This document shows, piece by piece, positions 34,577 to 42,229 of a stretch of DNA of 64,000 nucleotides; the first letter of the stretch is position 1, and each line of letters begins with the position of its first letter. The notes under the pieces are model-generated. The model saw nothing but the letters and a program-made list of their open reading frames with translations, was not told the origin of the DNA and ran no database searches. Origin of the DNA: CBFDBF01 sp050287965 (GTDB taxonomy: Bacteria > Pseudomonadota > Gammaproteobacteria > Chromatiales > Chromatiaceae); NCBI GenBank assembly GCA_050287965.1, contig JBNKCX010000041.1, forward strand, positions 62,001-126,000, read 5' to 3'. Position numbers and translations under genes: made by a program.

Positions 34577-36355
34577 TCAGCCGAGGGTCAGCAGGGGATC
34601 GCCGGTGTGCACCGCGTCCCCTTGTTGGACAGCGATGGAAGCGACGGTCCCGCCGGAGGGCGCCCGCACCTCGGTTTCCATCTTCATCGCCTCCAGGATC
34701 ATTATTACGTCACCCGAGGCGACCTTCTGCCCCTCCTTGACGTTGACCTTGAAGATATTGCCGGCCAGAGGGGCGGTGACGACCTCTTCGCAGGCCGAGG
34801 CCACGGGTGCTGCTGCCGGAGCGGCCCTGGTCACACTTCTGACCGCCCCACCTGCGGAGACGGTGACATCGTAGCCGGTGCCGTTGACCACCACGTGGTA
34901 GGATTCCGCCTCACCCCCTGTGGCCGCCGGTGCCGCAGCGGATGCAGGTTCCGGCTCGGTGCCGGGGGCCGGTTCGAAGGCCTCCGGATTGTTGCGGTTT
35001 TCCAGGAATTTGAGACCCACTTGAGGAAACAGGGCGTAAATCAGAACGTCATCGATTTCATTCTCCGCCAGCTCAAACCCCTTCTCCCGGGCCAGCGCCT
35101 CAAGCTCTTCGGTGAGTTTCTCCACCTCCGGTGACAGCAAGTCCGCCGGGCGGCAAGTAATCACCTCCTCCCGGTCTTCCAGAACCTTCTGCTGCAGTTC
35201 GGCGTTGACCGGGGCCGGTGTGGCTCCGTATTCACCCTTGAGGACCCCCTGGGTCTCCTTGGTAATGGATTTATAACGTTCGCCGGTTAGTACGTTCAGC
35301 ACCGCCTGGGTGCCGACGATCTGGGAGGTGGGGGTTACCAGCGGAATAAAGCCGAGGTCTTCCCGTACCTTGGGTATCTCCTCCAGCACCTGATCCAGCT
35401 TGTCGCTTGCGCCCTGCTCCCGCAATTGGTTTTCCATATTGGTCAGCATGCCCCCCGGAACCTGGGCCACCAGGATACGGGAATCAACACCCTTGAGGGC
35501 ACCCTCGAATTTTGCATATTTCTTGCGCACCTCGCGGAAATAGGCCGCGATCTCCTCCAGCAGCGGGAGGTTCAGACCGGTGTCCCGGTCGGTCTCTTCC
35601 AGGATGGCCACCACCGATTCCGTGGCAGAGTGCCCATAAGTCATGCTCATGGAGGAGATGGAGGTATCCACCATATCGATCCCTGCCTCCGCCGCCTTGA
35701 TATTGGTGGCGGTGCTCATGCCGGTGGTGGCATGGCTCTGCATGGCGATAGGAACGGATACCGTCTCTTTCAGGCGGCTTACCAGTTCGTAGGCGACGTA
35801 GGGCTTGAGCAGACCTGCCATATCCTTGATGCATATTGAGTGGCAGCCCATATCTTCCAGGCGGCGCGCCATATCCAACCAGTAATCGAGATTATGAACC
35901 GGACTGACGGTATAAGACATGGTGCCCTGGGCATGTTTATCCACCGCCAGGGTGGCCTTGATGGCCGTCTCCAGGTTACGGATGTCGTTCATGGCGTCAA
36001 AGATACGGAACACATCCACACCGTTGGCGGCGGCCCGCTCCACGAAAGCCTCCACCACGTCATCCGCATAGTGCCGATAGCCGAGAATGTTCTGGGCGCG
36101 AAACAGCATCTGCTGCGGGGTGTTCGGCATGGCCTCCTTCAGCCGCCGGATACGTTCCCAGGGATCCTCACCCAGATAACGGATACAGGAATCAAACGTG
36201 GCACCACCCCAGGTCTCCAGAGACCAGAAGCCCACCTGGTCCAGCTTGCAGGCGATGGGCAACATATCCTCGATCCGCATACGGGTGGCGAGGAGGGATT
36301 GGTGGGCGTCACGCAGGACGACGTCCGTTATTCCTAGTGGTTTCTTTTCGCTCAT
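34577..36355 (-). CDS. oadA: Oxaloacetate decarboxylase, alpha subunit (biotin-containing)
   Basis: 592 residues. A carboxyltransferase TIM barrel ('VVLRDAHQSLLATRMR' at about 13-28, 'MAGLLKPYVAYELV', 'HATTGMST') is followed by a PYC_OADA domain, an Ala/Pro linker (about 475-495) and a biotinyl domain with biotin lysine K558 ('ILEAMKMETEV'). It moves CO2 from oxaloacetate to biotin, then OadB releases it. A pyruvate carboxylase B subunit is the alternative, but oadB and oadG next door settle it. Confidence 0.94.
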   Translation of the reverse strand: MSEKKPLGITDVVLRDAHQSLLATRMRIEDMLPIACKLDQVGFWSLETWGGATFDSCIRYLGEDPWERIRRLKEAMPNTPQQMLFRAQNILGYRHYADDVVEAFVERAAANGVDVFRIFDAMNDIRNLETAIKATLAVDKHAQGTMSYTVSPVHNLDYWLDMARRLEDMGCHSICIKDMAGLLKPYVAYELVSRLKETVSVPIAMQSHATTGMSTATNIKAAEAGIDMVDTSISSMSMTYGHSATESVVAILEETDRDTGLNLPLLEEIAAYFREVRKKYAKFEGALKGVDSRILVAQVPGGMLTNMENQLREQGASDKLDQVLEEIPKVREDLGFIPLVTPTSQIVGTQAVLNVLTGERYKSITKETQGVLKGEYGATPAPVNAELQQKVLEDREEVITCRPADLLSPEVEKLTEELEALAREKGFELAENEIDDVLIYALFPQVGLKFLENRNNPEAFEPAPGTEPEPASAAAPAATGGEAESYHVVVNGTGYDVTVSAGGAVRSVTRAAPAAAPVASACEEVVTAPLAGNIFKVNVKEGQKVASGDVIMILEAMKMETEVRAPSGGTVASIAVQQGDAVHTGDPLLTLG

Positions 36356-36433
36356 GAATCTTCTTTTGTCAGCTCTCGGAATTGGTGGTTAGGAAGCGCC
36401 GGATCCGGTTCTCTATCGGCTGCTCCGCATTTC

Positions 36434-36679
36434 TTATTTTGACCGGTAACGCTTGATCGCCGCCGATATGACAGCAATCAGCTCACCCCTGTCTCCCTCC
36501 GGTCTCGCTGCAGCCGGGGCTGCCGGTTGGGATTCGGATGGGTATTTGTCCGCCAGAACCCGGGTAAGGCGAGACATACCGTTAAGAGCCAGCACCAGTA
36601 CGGATAGGAAGAGGAAAACGATACCCATACCGAGCAGCATCAGGTTTACGCCATCCATCAACAGGTCGGTAACAACCAT
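36434..36679 (-). CDS. oadG: Oxaloacetate decarboxylase, gamma subunit
   Basis: 81 residues with one N-terminal membrane helix (about 12-33, 'LMLLGMGIVFLFLSVLVLAL') and an Ala/Pro-rich hydrophilic tail, the OadG plan. It assembles the alpha and beta subunits. It is the first gene of the oad operon, 78 bases upstream of oadA. Confidence 0.88.
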   Translation of the reverse strand: MVVTDLLMDGVNLMLLGMGIVFLFLSVLVLALNGMSRLTRVLADKYPSESQPAAPAAARPEGDRGELIAVISAAIKRYRSK

Positions 36680-36992
36680 GCAACTACCCCCTGGGTACCT
36701 TTAATTCAAGAAATTTCTATGTGGCTGGCCACACCCCTTTCGCGGGAAAAGGAATAAGTGCGGACGACTTTTCTATTTGAATCGCGCCCTATTGTCAAGA
36801 AGAACGCATGTCAGGATAAGCATATCCTGTTGTTTTTATTTATATTGTGTTGCATTGGTAATCTCAATGGTTGTCATTAATCGGAAAATGCAGCTGTTTT
36901 ATCGGTAGGCAGCAACAAGAGGGATTCTGGTAAACTGAACCCTTCTGGATTCTATTTTCCCGCTTGGTATATTTTTCCTAGATACAATATCC
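36680..36992. other. Divergent promoter region between oadG and yceF
   Basis: 313 bases between divergent genes. It is AT-rich in 36780-36870, with one small hairpin-like GGATA/TATCC pair at about 36815-36828. Promoters for both operons must be here, but I cannot assign -35/-10 pairs with confidence. No reading frame looks coding. Confidence 0.3.
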
Positions 36993-37592
36993 ATGGGTAT
37001 AAAAGTAACATCAATGCCGGCGATCGTGCTCGCTTCCACATCCCCCTTCAGGCGGGAACTTCTGGCGCGTCTGGGACTGCCTTTCACCACTATATCACCG
37101 GACATCGACGAATCCCGAGAACCCGGTGAACCCCCACACCGGCTGGTGGAACGCCTGGCGCGGGAAAAGGCAGAAGCAGTGGCCGACGCGAAGACGGGCG
37201 TTCTGGTAATCGGGTCGGACCAGGTTGCCTGTATCGGTGACGGTATCCTGGGAAAGCCCGGCAACAGGGATAACGCGGTCCGCCAACTGCTAGCGGCATC
37301 GGGACAATGCGTAACCTTTTACACCGGGCTTTGTCTGCTGAATACCGCTACCGGCCGAACCCAGGTTACCTGCGAACCCTTCAAGGTGTATTTCCGCGAC
37401 CTGGGACAGGATGAAATCGAGCGCTATCTGGACGCTGAAGAACCCTATAACTGTGCCGGCAGTTTCAAGTCCGAGGGGCTCGGTATCTCGCTGTTCGAAA
37501 AGATGGAGGGGGATGATCCCAATGCGCTGATCGGCCTGCCGCTCATTCGTCTGGTATCCATGCTGAAAGAGGAAGGGATCAGCGTCCCCTGA
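36993..37592 (+). CDS. yceF: Maf-family nucleotide pyrophosphatase, YceF-type
   Basis: 199 residues with the Maf motif 'LASTSPFRRELLARL', 'VIGSDQVACIGD' and 'EPYNCAGSFKSEGLGI'. The last follows the YceF (7-methyl-GTP pyrophosphatase) subgroup rather than YhdE. In enterics yceF lies divergently next to yceD-rpmF; here only the oad operon separates them, which supports the assignment. An internal ATG at 37014 is an alternative start. Confidence 0.85.
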   Translation: MGIKVTSMPAIVLASTSPFRRELLARLGLPFTTISPDIDESREPGEPPHRLVERLAREKAEAVADAKTGVLVIGSDQVACIGDGILGKPGNRDNAVRQLLAASGQCVTFYTGLCLLNTATGRTQVTCEPFKVYFRDLGQDEIERYLDAEEPYNCAGSFKSEGLGISLFEKMEGDDPNALIGLPLIRLVSMLKEEGISVP

Positions 37593-37604
37593 TGAGACTT
37601 GCAT

Positions 37605-37689
37605 TTATTTACCACGGAGGACACAGAGAGCACGGGGAAGGAAAAGAGTTTACTCCGTGTACCTCTGCGCTCCCTGTGGTAAAACAAAT
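37605..37689. repeat. Large imperfect inverted repeat (ACCACGGAGG type)
   Basis: The left arm 37605-37637 (ATTTATTTACCACGGAGGAC...) pairs with the right arm 37652-37689 (CTCCGTGTACC...GTGGTAAAACAAAT) with several mismatches. The arms differ from true palindromes mainly at G/A positions. This ACCACGGAGGACACGGAG-like element is common between genes in many proteobacteria. It lies after yceF and before the EF-G gene. Confidence 0.65.
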
Positions 37690-37768
37690 ATCTACGTAGC
37701 TGGCCAGCCCTCCCCGGGCCAACCTGCACAAAACGGTTTCACTGATCCCTGCTATTTAAGGAAAAGAA

Positions 37769-39820
37769 ATGTCCAAGGCACCGGATCTGTCGCATACCCG
37801 CAATATCGGCATAGCCGCCCATGTGGATGCCGGCAAGACCACCCTTACGGAACGGGTCCTGTTTTATTCAGGCGCCTCCTACAAGATCGGCGAGGTGCAT
37901 GATGGGGCCGCACACATGGATTATCTGGCCGAGGAACAGAGTCATGGTATTACCATCACTTCGGCGGTAACACGCGCTTCCTGGGCGGACCACATGATCC
38001 AGCTCATCGATACCCCGGGACATGTGGATTTCACCATTGAGGTGGAACGTTCCATGCGGGTTCTGGACGGTTGCGTCATCGTTTTGGACGGGGTACGCGG
38101 TGTGGAGCCCCAGACCGAATCGGTTTGGCTCCAGCGTAACAAGTTCTCCCTCCCCTGCCTTTTCTTTATCAACAAGATGGATCGTCCGGGAGCGGATTTC
38201 GAACATGCCATGGAGAGCATGCGCAAGCGGTTGCATGCGGATCCCGTACCTCTCACCGTACCGTTGCCGGATCAGCAAGCGGTGGTGCATCTGGTGGAAC
38301 GGACCCTGATCCGCTTTACCGGCGAGCACGGAGAAATCGTCGAACAGATGCCGTGTGACGACGATACCTGGGCCTCGGTTGCGTCGTTCCGGGAGAATCT
38401 GCTGCTGGCGGCGGCGGAGATAGACGAGGCCCTTGCAGATAAGGTGCTGGCAGAACAGGAACCGGACCCTGAAAGGGTCTGGGAAGCCCTGCGCCGGGGT
38501 ACCCTGGAGGGCAGAATTCACCCCTGCTTCGGCGGTTCCGCCCTGCGCAACCTGGGTATCCAACCCCTGCTCGATGGCGTTGTGAGGCTGCTCCCCTCGC
38601 CCCTGGACCGTCCGCCGGCCAAGGCGCTGCTTGAGGATGGAAGCGAAGAACTGGTAAGCGTAGGAAACGATGGACCGCTGGTAGCCCTGGCGTTCAAGGT
38701 GCAGCTGTGGGACGGGCGCCGACATGTATTTGCGCGGATCTATCGCAACCGCCTCAAGCCCGGCGATACCGTTGCCGCCCTGCGGCCTGATGGTGAACAT
38801 CTGCAGGAACACGTGGCACGCATTTTCGATCTGGATGCCAACCGCAAAAGCAAGCTGGATGAGGCGGTGGCGGGCCAGATCGTTCTGCTTGCCGGGCTAC
38901 GCTATGTCTCTACCGGTGACACCCTTTGTACTCCTGATCACCTGTTGACGTTGGAGCGGATAGAAACGCGAGAACCGGTAATAAGCCTCGCCATCGAACC
39001 AACTTCCAGTGAGGAGGAGGAGAAGTTTCTGGAGGTCCTCGACAAGCTGCAGCAGGAGGATCCCACACTGTTGTTTGAGCAGGACGAGGAGACCGGCCAG
39101 CGGCTACTGAAGGGGATGGGCGAGCTCCATCTGCAGATAGTGATCGAGCGGCTGGAACGGGAATTTCATCTCCAGGCGCGTACCGGAAAACCGGCTGTCG
39201 CCCTGCGTGAGACCGTTACCGGCCAGTCCTCGGCCTCGATCCTGTTTCAGCCCCCCCCCGATCCGGCGGAGAAGATCGCGGAGATGAAAGCGGGCGTAAC
39301 GGTTTCCGTTAAGCCACGTGAGCGGGGGTCGGGTGTCGGTATTGTCATCGAACCGGGAATGCAACCAGAGGGCCATGATCTATCGCCTCCGCAACGGCAG
39401 GGTCTGGAGGAAGGGGTGCGTCTGGTGCTCGCCAGCGGCCCCATGGAGGGCGCCCCCCTGGTGGATCTGGAGGTGCGGGTGGATAAGGTCGAGCTGTTCG
39501 GCAGGGCCTCTTCCGCGGATGCGTTACGGGCCGCCGCCGCGAAGGCGACCCTCAAGGCGATCCAGGAGGCGAATCCCGGCATCCTGCACCCCATCATGGC
39601 GGTGGAAGTGGTGGTTCCGGAGGAGAATCTCGGCACGGTTCTGGGGGATCTGCAGGGCCGCCACGGCGTGATCCTGGACACGGAAAAATGGAAGGATACC
39701 GCCACCATCACTTGCGAAGTGGCGCTTGACCGGTTGCTGGGCTATACCACCGAACTGCGCAGCATGACCCAGGGGCGTGGTCAGTTCAGTACCATATTCA
39801 AACGATTTGACCAGGCCTGA
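37769..39820 (+). CDS. Elongation factor G paralogue (EF-G2 type)
   Basis: 683 residues with the five-domain EF-G plan. GTPase motifs are 'AHVDAGKTTLTERV', 'HGITITSAVT' (switch I), 'IDTPGHVDFTIEVERSM' and 'NKMDRPG'; domains IV and V are complete to 'RGQFSTIFKRFDQA'. It lacks the str-operon neighbours (rpsL, rpsG, tuf), so it is the second EF-G. It may act in recycling or as a translocase variant; the sequence does not decide. AAGGAAAAG precedes the ATG. Confidence 0.88.
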   Translation: MSKAPDLSHTRNIGIAAHVDAGKTTLTERVLFYSGASYKIGEVHDGAAHMDYLAEEQSHGITITSAVTRASWADHMIQLIDTPGHVDFTIEVERSMRVLDGCVIVLDGVRGVEPQTESVWLQRNKFSLPCLFFINKMDRPGADFEHAMESMRKRLHADPVPLTVPLPDQQAVVHLVERTLIRFTGEHGEIVEQMPCDDDTWASVASFRENLLLAAAEIDEALADKVLAEQEPDPERVWEALRRGTLEGRIHPCFGGSALRNLGIQPLLDGVVRLLPSPLDRPPAKALLEDGSEELVSVGNDGPLVALAFKVQLWDGRRHVFARIYRNRLKPGDTVAALRPDGEHLQEHVARIFDLDANRKSKLDEAVAGQIVLLAGLRYVSTGDTLCTPDHLLTLERIETREPVISLAIEPTSSEEEEKFLEVLDKLQQEDPTLLFEQDEETGQRLLKGMGELHLQIVIERLEREFHLQARTGKPAVALRETVTGQSSASILFQPPPDPAEKIAEMKAGVTVSVKPRERGSGVGIVIEPGMQPEGHDLSPPQRQGLEEGVRLVLASGPMEGAPLVDLEVRVDKVELFGRASSADALRAAAAKATLKAIQEANPGILHPIMAVEVVVPEENLGTVLGDLQGRHGVILDTEKWKDTATITCEVALDRLLGYTTELRSMTQGRGQFSTIFKRFDQA

Positions 39821-39912
39821 AAAAAACCGGAAACTATCCAGGGTAGTAGGGACACACCATAGATTTTCGGCTGCGGCCGGTAATTTCGACAGGATATAAG
39901 GGAAATTCCACG

Positions 39913-40275
39913 ATGAAACTCTTTATCGGAAACCTCCCCGCCCACGGAACCCCGGAAGATCTTTCCAAACTTCTTAAACCGTTCGGCTATCGCAAAGGGA
40001 TCGAGTTCAACGCCTGGCAGGACTGCGAGGGAGACATGAACTACTACGCCGTGCTGGACGATGAACCGGAACGTGTGGCACGGAAAATTATCCGGGATCT
40101 CGGCAACAGCCGTCTTCTGGATTCCCCCCTTGAGATTCGTGAGTTTTACCAACGCCACTCCTACCAGAACGAGCGCCGGGAACTGGGCTGGCGGGATCAG
40201 GAATGGCAGGGGGAAGAACGACGCGTTCGGGAAAGACGTCAGGGAAGCGTGCGATTGTTCGGGGATGAGGAGTAA
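39913..40275 (+). CDS. RRM-like RNA-binding protein
   Basis: 120 residues. The N-terminus 'MKLFIGNLPAHGTPEDLSKL' matches RNP-2 and helix 1 of an RRM; the RNP-1 position reads 'MNYYAVLDD', which keeps aromatic residues but not the consensus. The C-terminal third is highly charged (Arg, Glu, Gln). RNA binding is likely but not certain. It is 92 bases after the EF-G paralogue on the same strand, so a shared link to translation is possible. Confidence 0.65.
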   Translation: MKLFIGNLPAHGTPEDLSKLLKPFGYRKGIEFNAWQDCEGDMNYYAVLDDEPERVARKIIRDLGNSRLLDSPLEIREFYQRHSYQNERRELGWRDQEWQGEERRVRERRQGSVRLFGDEE

Positions 40276-40280
40276 TTGCT

Positions 40281-40298
40281 AGTTAGAAGTTTGTAGTA
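40281..40298 (+). repeat. Dispersed post-stop repeat
   Basis: AGTTAGAAGTTTGTAGTA begins 5 bases after the stop of the RRM-like gene and matches 26071-26088 (minus strand) exactly. It leads directly into the terminator at 40319. Confidence 0.7.
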
Positions 40299-40318
40299 AA
40301 TAGTCATCAGTTCACAGT

Positions 40319-40349
40319 GAACCCCGCCATATACGCGGGGTTCTTTTTT
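40319..40349 (+). terminator. Rho-independent terminator
   Basis: GAACCCCGC (40319-40327) pairs with GCGGGGTTC (40335-40343) across a 7-base loop, followed by six T. It ends the EF-G2/RRM unit. The remaining gap up to 40603 holds a sigma-54-like site and otherwise nothing I recognise. Confidence 0.88.
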
Positions 40350-40490
40350 GACCGGCAAAACCTGGTTTCCCCCTTCCCTGCCCTACATGTCAGCATATTT
40401 TACACCTGGGTCGGAGCAGGTTGTACAGATCAGTCGATAAGTTTATGTAACATACTGTATTAATTCGTTATTTATTGGTTTCCAATAGAT

Positions 40491-40505
40491 TGGATCAATT
40501 CTTGC
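40491..40505 (+). promoter_or_regulatory. Putative sigma-54 promoter (-24/-12) of PEP-CTERM gene
   Basis: TGGATCAATTCTTGC fits the GG-N10-GC spacing of RpoN promoters (GG at 40492, GC at 40504) with a perfect TTGC -12 element and an imperfect -24 element (TGGATC against TGGCAC). A start point near 40517 would leave a leader of about 87 bases before the ATG at 40604. Confidence 0.45.
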
Positions 40506-40603
40506 CGGCTTTAACGGAATAAGTAACGTCTTGCGCGGATTGGTTAAGAGCCGGTCGGTCTTGTATTTGACTCAAGAGTATTGATATTGAAGGAGCATCT
40601 TAA

Positions 40604-41974
40604 ATGAAGAGAAGAAAAGGATCGTGCCTAAGATCGGTTATGGCGGCGACGATCATACTGGGAGGTATGACTGCGGGCGCGGCAAATGCCGGCGTACTCT
40701 ATTTCGACTATAACATGAATCACGATGGGACAACCGCCAGCGCCTCGCTGTTTCTGTTTGGAGACAGTGGCCAGACTGCGACGATATCCAATCTTGCGGG
40801 ATTCAGTCAGACGGTCACCCTCGGATCTGACGGGTTCTATAACCTGGCACTTTCCACCTCTTACCAACAGGGTGGTACCGGGGTGAAGAACACCGGATTC
40901 AAGGTGGTTTCCCCGGATCCCATCGCCGGGTACTTCGTAAACCGTAAAGCTTATACGACGGATATGACCTACCTCTTCGACAGCGACTCGCTTGGCACGG
41001 ATTACGTGGTGGCCAGCCAGGGCAACGGCTTCGACGAGGGCAGTCAGGTAATGATCCATGCCACGCAGGACAATACCATCGTAAGTTTTACCCCCACCTC
41101 GGGCGCCCCGGTCACCGTCACCCTCCAGGCCGGAGAGACCTATAAATATGCCGGAGGCAACGTGGATCTTACCGGTTCGTCTGTCAGCGCCGACAAGCCT
41201 GTGGCCGTATTCGGCGGACATGCCTGTGCCCAGGTACCGGTTGGGCAGACCTATTGCGATACTCTGATTGAACAGATGATACCGACGGATCGCCTCTCCT
41301 CGAGTTATGCCTTGGTCGCTTCCCGGGGCGCTGAAATCTCGCCTTTGCAGAGTGATCTGGTACGCGTGGTCGCCACCGCAACCGGCACACAGGTTACGCT
41401 CGACGGGGCGGTGGTTGCGACGCTCAATGCAGGGGAAGTCTACGAATTCTCCCTCGCCGCAGGAACCGGTGCCAGTCTGGAGACATCGGAACCGGTCCTG
41501 GTCGCTCAGTACCTCAAGGGCGGTCTCGGTACGCTTACCGATCCGGCCATGGCCGTAGTGCCGGGTTCCGATACCTGGCTGGATGCTTATCGGTTATCCA
41601 CCCCCAGCGGAGCCCAGGCGTTTGATGTCAACTATGCTGCGATCGTCATCGATACGCTTGACCTCGCAACGCTGATGCTTGACGGGATCCTTGTTGATAC
41701 CTCGGCATTTTCAGCAATCGCTGGAACGGATTACAGCCGCGGTATCATCGATCTGCCGCTGGGGTTGTTTGATCTGAGCGCGGCAAACCCGTTCCTGGTG
41801 ATGTTGGGCGGTGGTTCAGCTGCCGACAGCTATTTTACCTTCGGTGGCGCCACCTTTGCGCCGGGGGTCTCTCTCCCGCCTGATCCGCCTACCGTACCTG
41901 AGCCGGCTTCCATTGCGTTGCTTGCTGCCGGTATCGCCGGACTGGGCATGCGTCGTAAACGGCGTAAAGCTTGA
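40604..41974 (+). CDS. PEP-CTERM exoprotein with IgGFc-binding-like domain
   Basis: 456 residues. Signal peptide (1 to about 29, 'AGAANAG'), then a large domain of the IgGFc_binding N-terminal type (about 45-330): 'GFKVVSPDPIAGYFVNRKAY', 'GTDYVVASQGNGFDEGSQ', 'KPVAVFGGHACAQVPVG'. The C-terminus carries the sorting signal VPEP, a hydrophobic helix and a basic end ('VPEPASIALLAAGIAG' then RRKRRK). It should be cut by an exosortase and released or anchored at the surface. No exosortase is in the window. AAGGAG precedes the ATG, and a sigma-54-like site lies upstream. Confidence 0.88.
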   Translation: MKRRKGSCLRSVMAATIILGGMTAGAANAGVLYFDYNMNHDGTTASASLFLFGDSGQTATISNLAGFSQTVTLGSDGFYNLALSTSYQQGGTGVKNTGFKVVSPDPIAGYFVNRKAYTTDMTYLFDSDSLGTDYVVASQGNGFDEGSQVMIHATQDNTIVSFTPTSGAPVTVTLQAGETYKYAGGNVDLTGSSVSADKPVAVFGGHACAQVPVGQTYCDTLIEQMIPTDRLSSSYALVASRGAEISPLQSDLVRVVATATGTQVTLDGAVVATLNAGEVYEFSLAAGTGASLETSEPVLVAQYLKGGLGTLTDPAMAVVPGSDTWLDAYRLSTPSGAQAFDVNYAAIVIDTLDLATLMLDGILVDTSAFSAIAGTDYSRGIIDLPLGLFDLSAANPFLVMLGGGSAADSYFTFGGATFAPGVSLPPDPPTVPEPASIALLAAGIAGLGMRRKRRKA

Positions 41975-41997
41975 ACATAAGAGATTTGCTCGTAATC

Positions 41998-42029
41998 AAA
42001 ACGGCGGCCTTCGGGTCGCCGTTTTTTTT
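41998..42029 (+). terminator. Rho-independent terminator with UUCG tetraloop
   Basis: AAAACGGCGGCC (41998-42009) pairs with GGTCGCCGTTTT (42014-42025) around TTCG, with one G-T pair, followed by T. It lies 24 bases after the PEP-CTERM stop and is one of the cleanest terminators in the window. Confidence 0.93.
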
Positions 42030-42034
42030 CTAAT

Positions 42035-42103
42035 CAGTTAACAGTTTTCGGTTAACTGTGGTCAGTTCGCCATGAACCCCGCCTTAGTGCGGGTATTTTC
42101 ATG
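42035..42103. repeat. Two nested hairpins of the post-gene repeat family
   Basis: CAGTTAAC (42035-42042) and GTTAACTG (42051-42058) form a perfect 8-bp stem. Next, CATGAA (42071-42076) pairs with TTCATG (42098-42103), enclosing ACCCCGC/GCGGGT with one bulge. The AGTTAACAGTTTT and GAACCCCGCC parts recur at 44906-44974 and, less clearly, at 40281-40343. Confidence 0.6.
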
Positions 42104-42159
42104 TCAGCAAATATATCTCCTTTCAATACCGTTCCCGGAAAAATGCCAGATTTCTCACG

Positions 42160-42188
42160 TTGAGGGGGACGGTGCCTTGTCCTATACT
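42160..42188 (+). promoter_or_regulatory. Candidate sigma-70 promoter of autotransporter gene
   Basis: TTGAGG (42160-42165) and TATACT (42183-42188) are separated by 17 bases, a good housekeeping spacing, 42 bases before the ATG at 42230. No -24/-12 site was seen here, unlike at the two PEP-CTERM genes. Confidence 0.5.
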
Positions 42189-42229
42189 CCGATGTCAAGG
42201 ATCTTACATCACCTATCGGGGATGTCTTT

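Noticed and set aside
40276..42110. CRISPR array from the AGTT-type repeats
   Set aside because: Copies are single, variable in length and irregularly spaced between genes, with no spacers and no cas genes.
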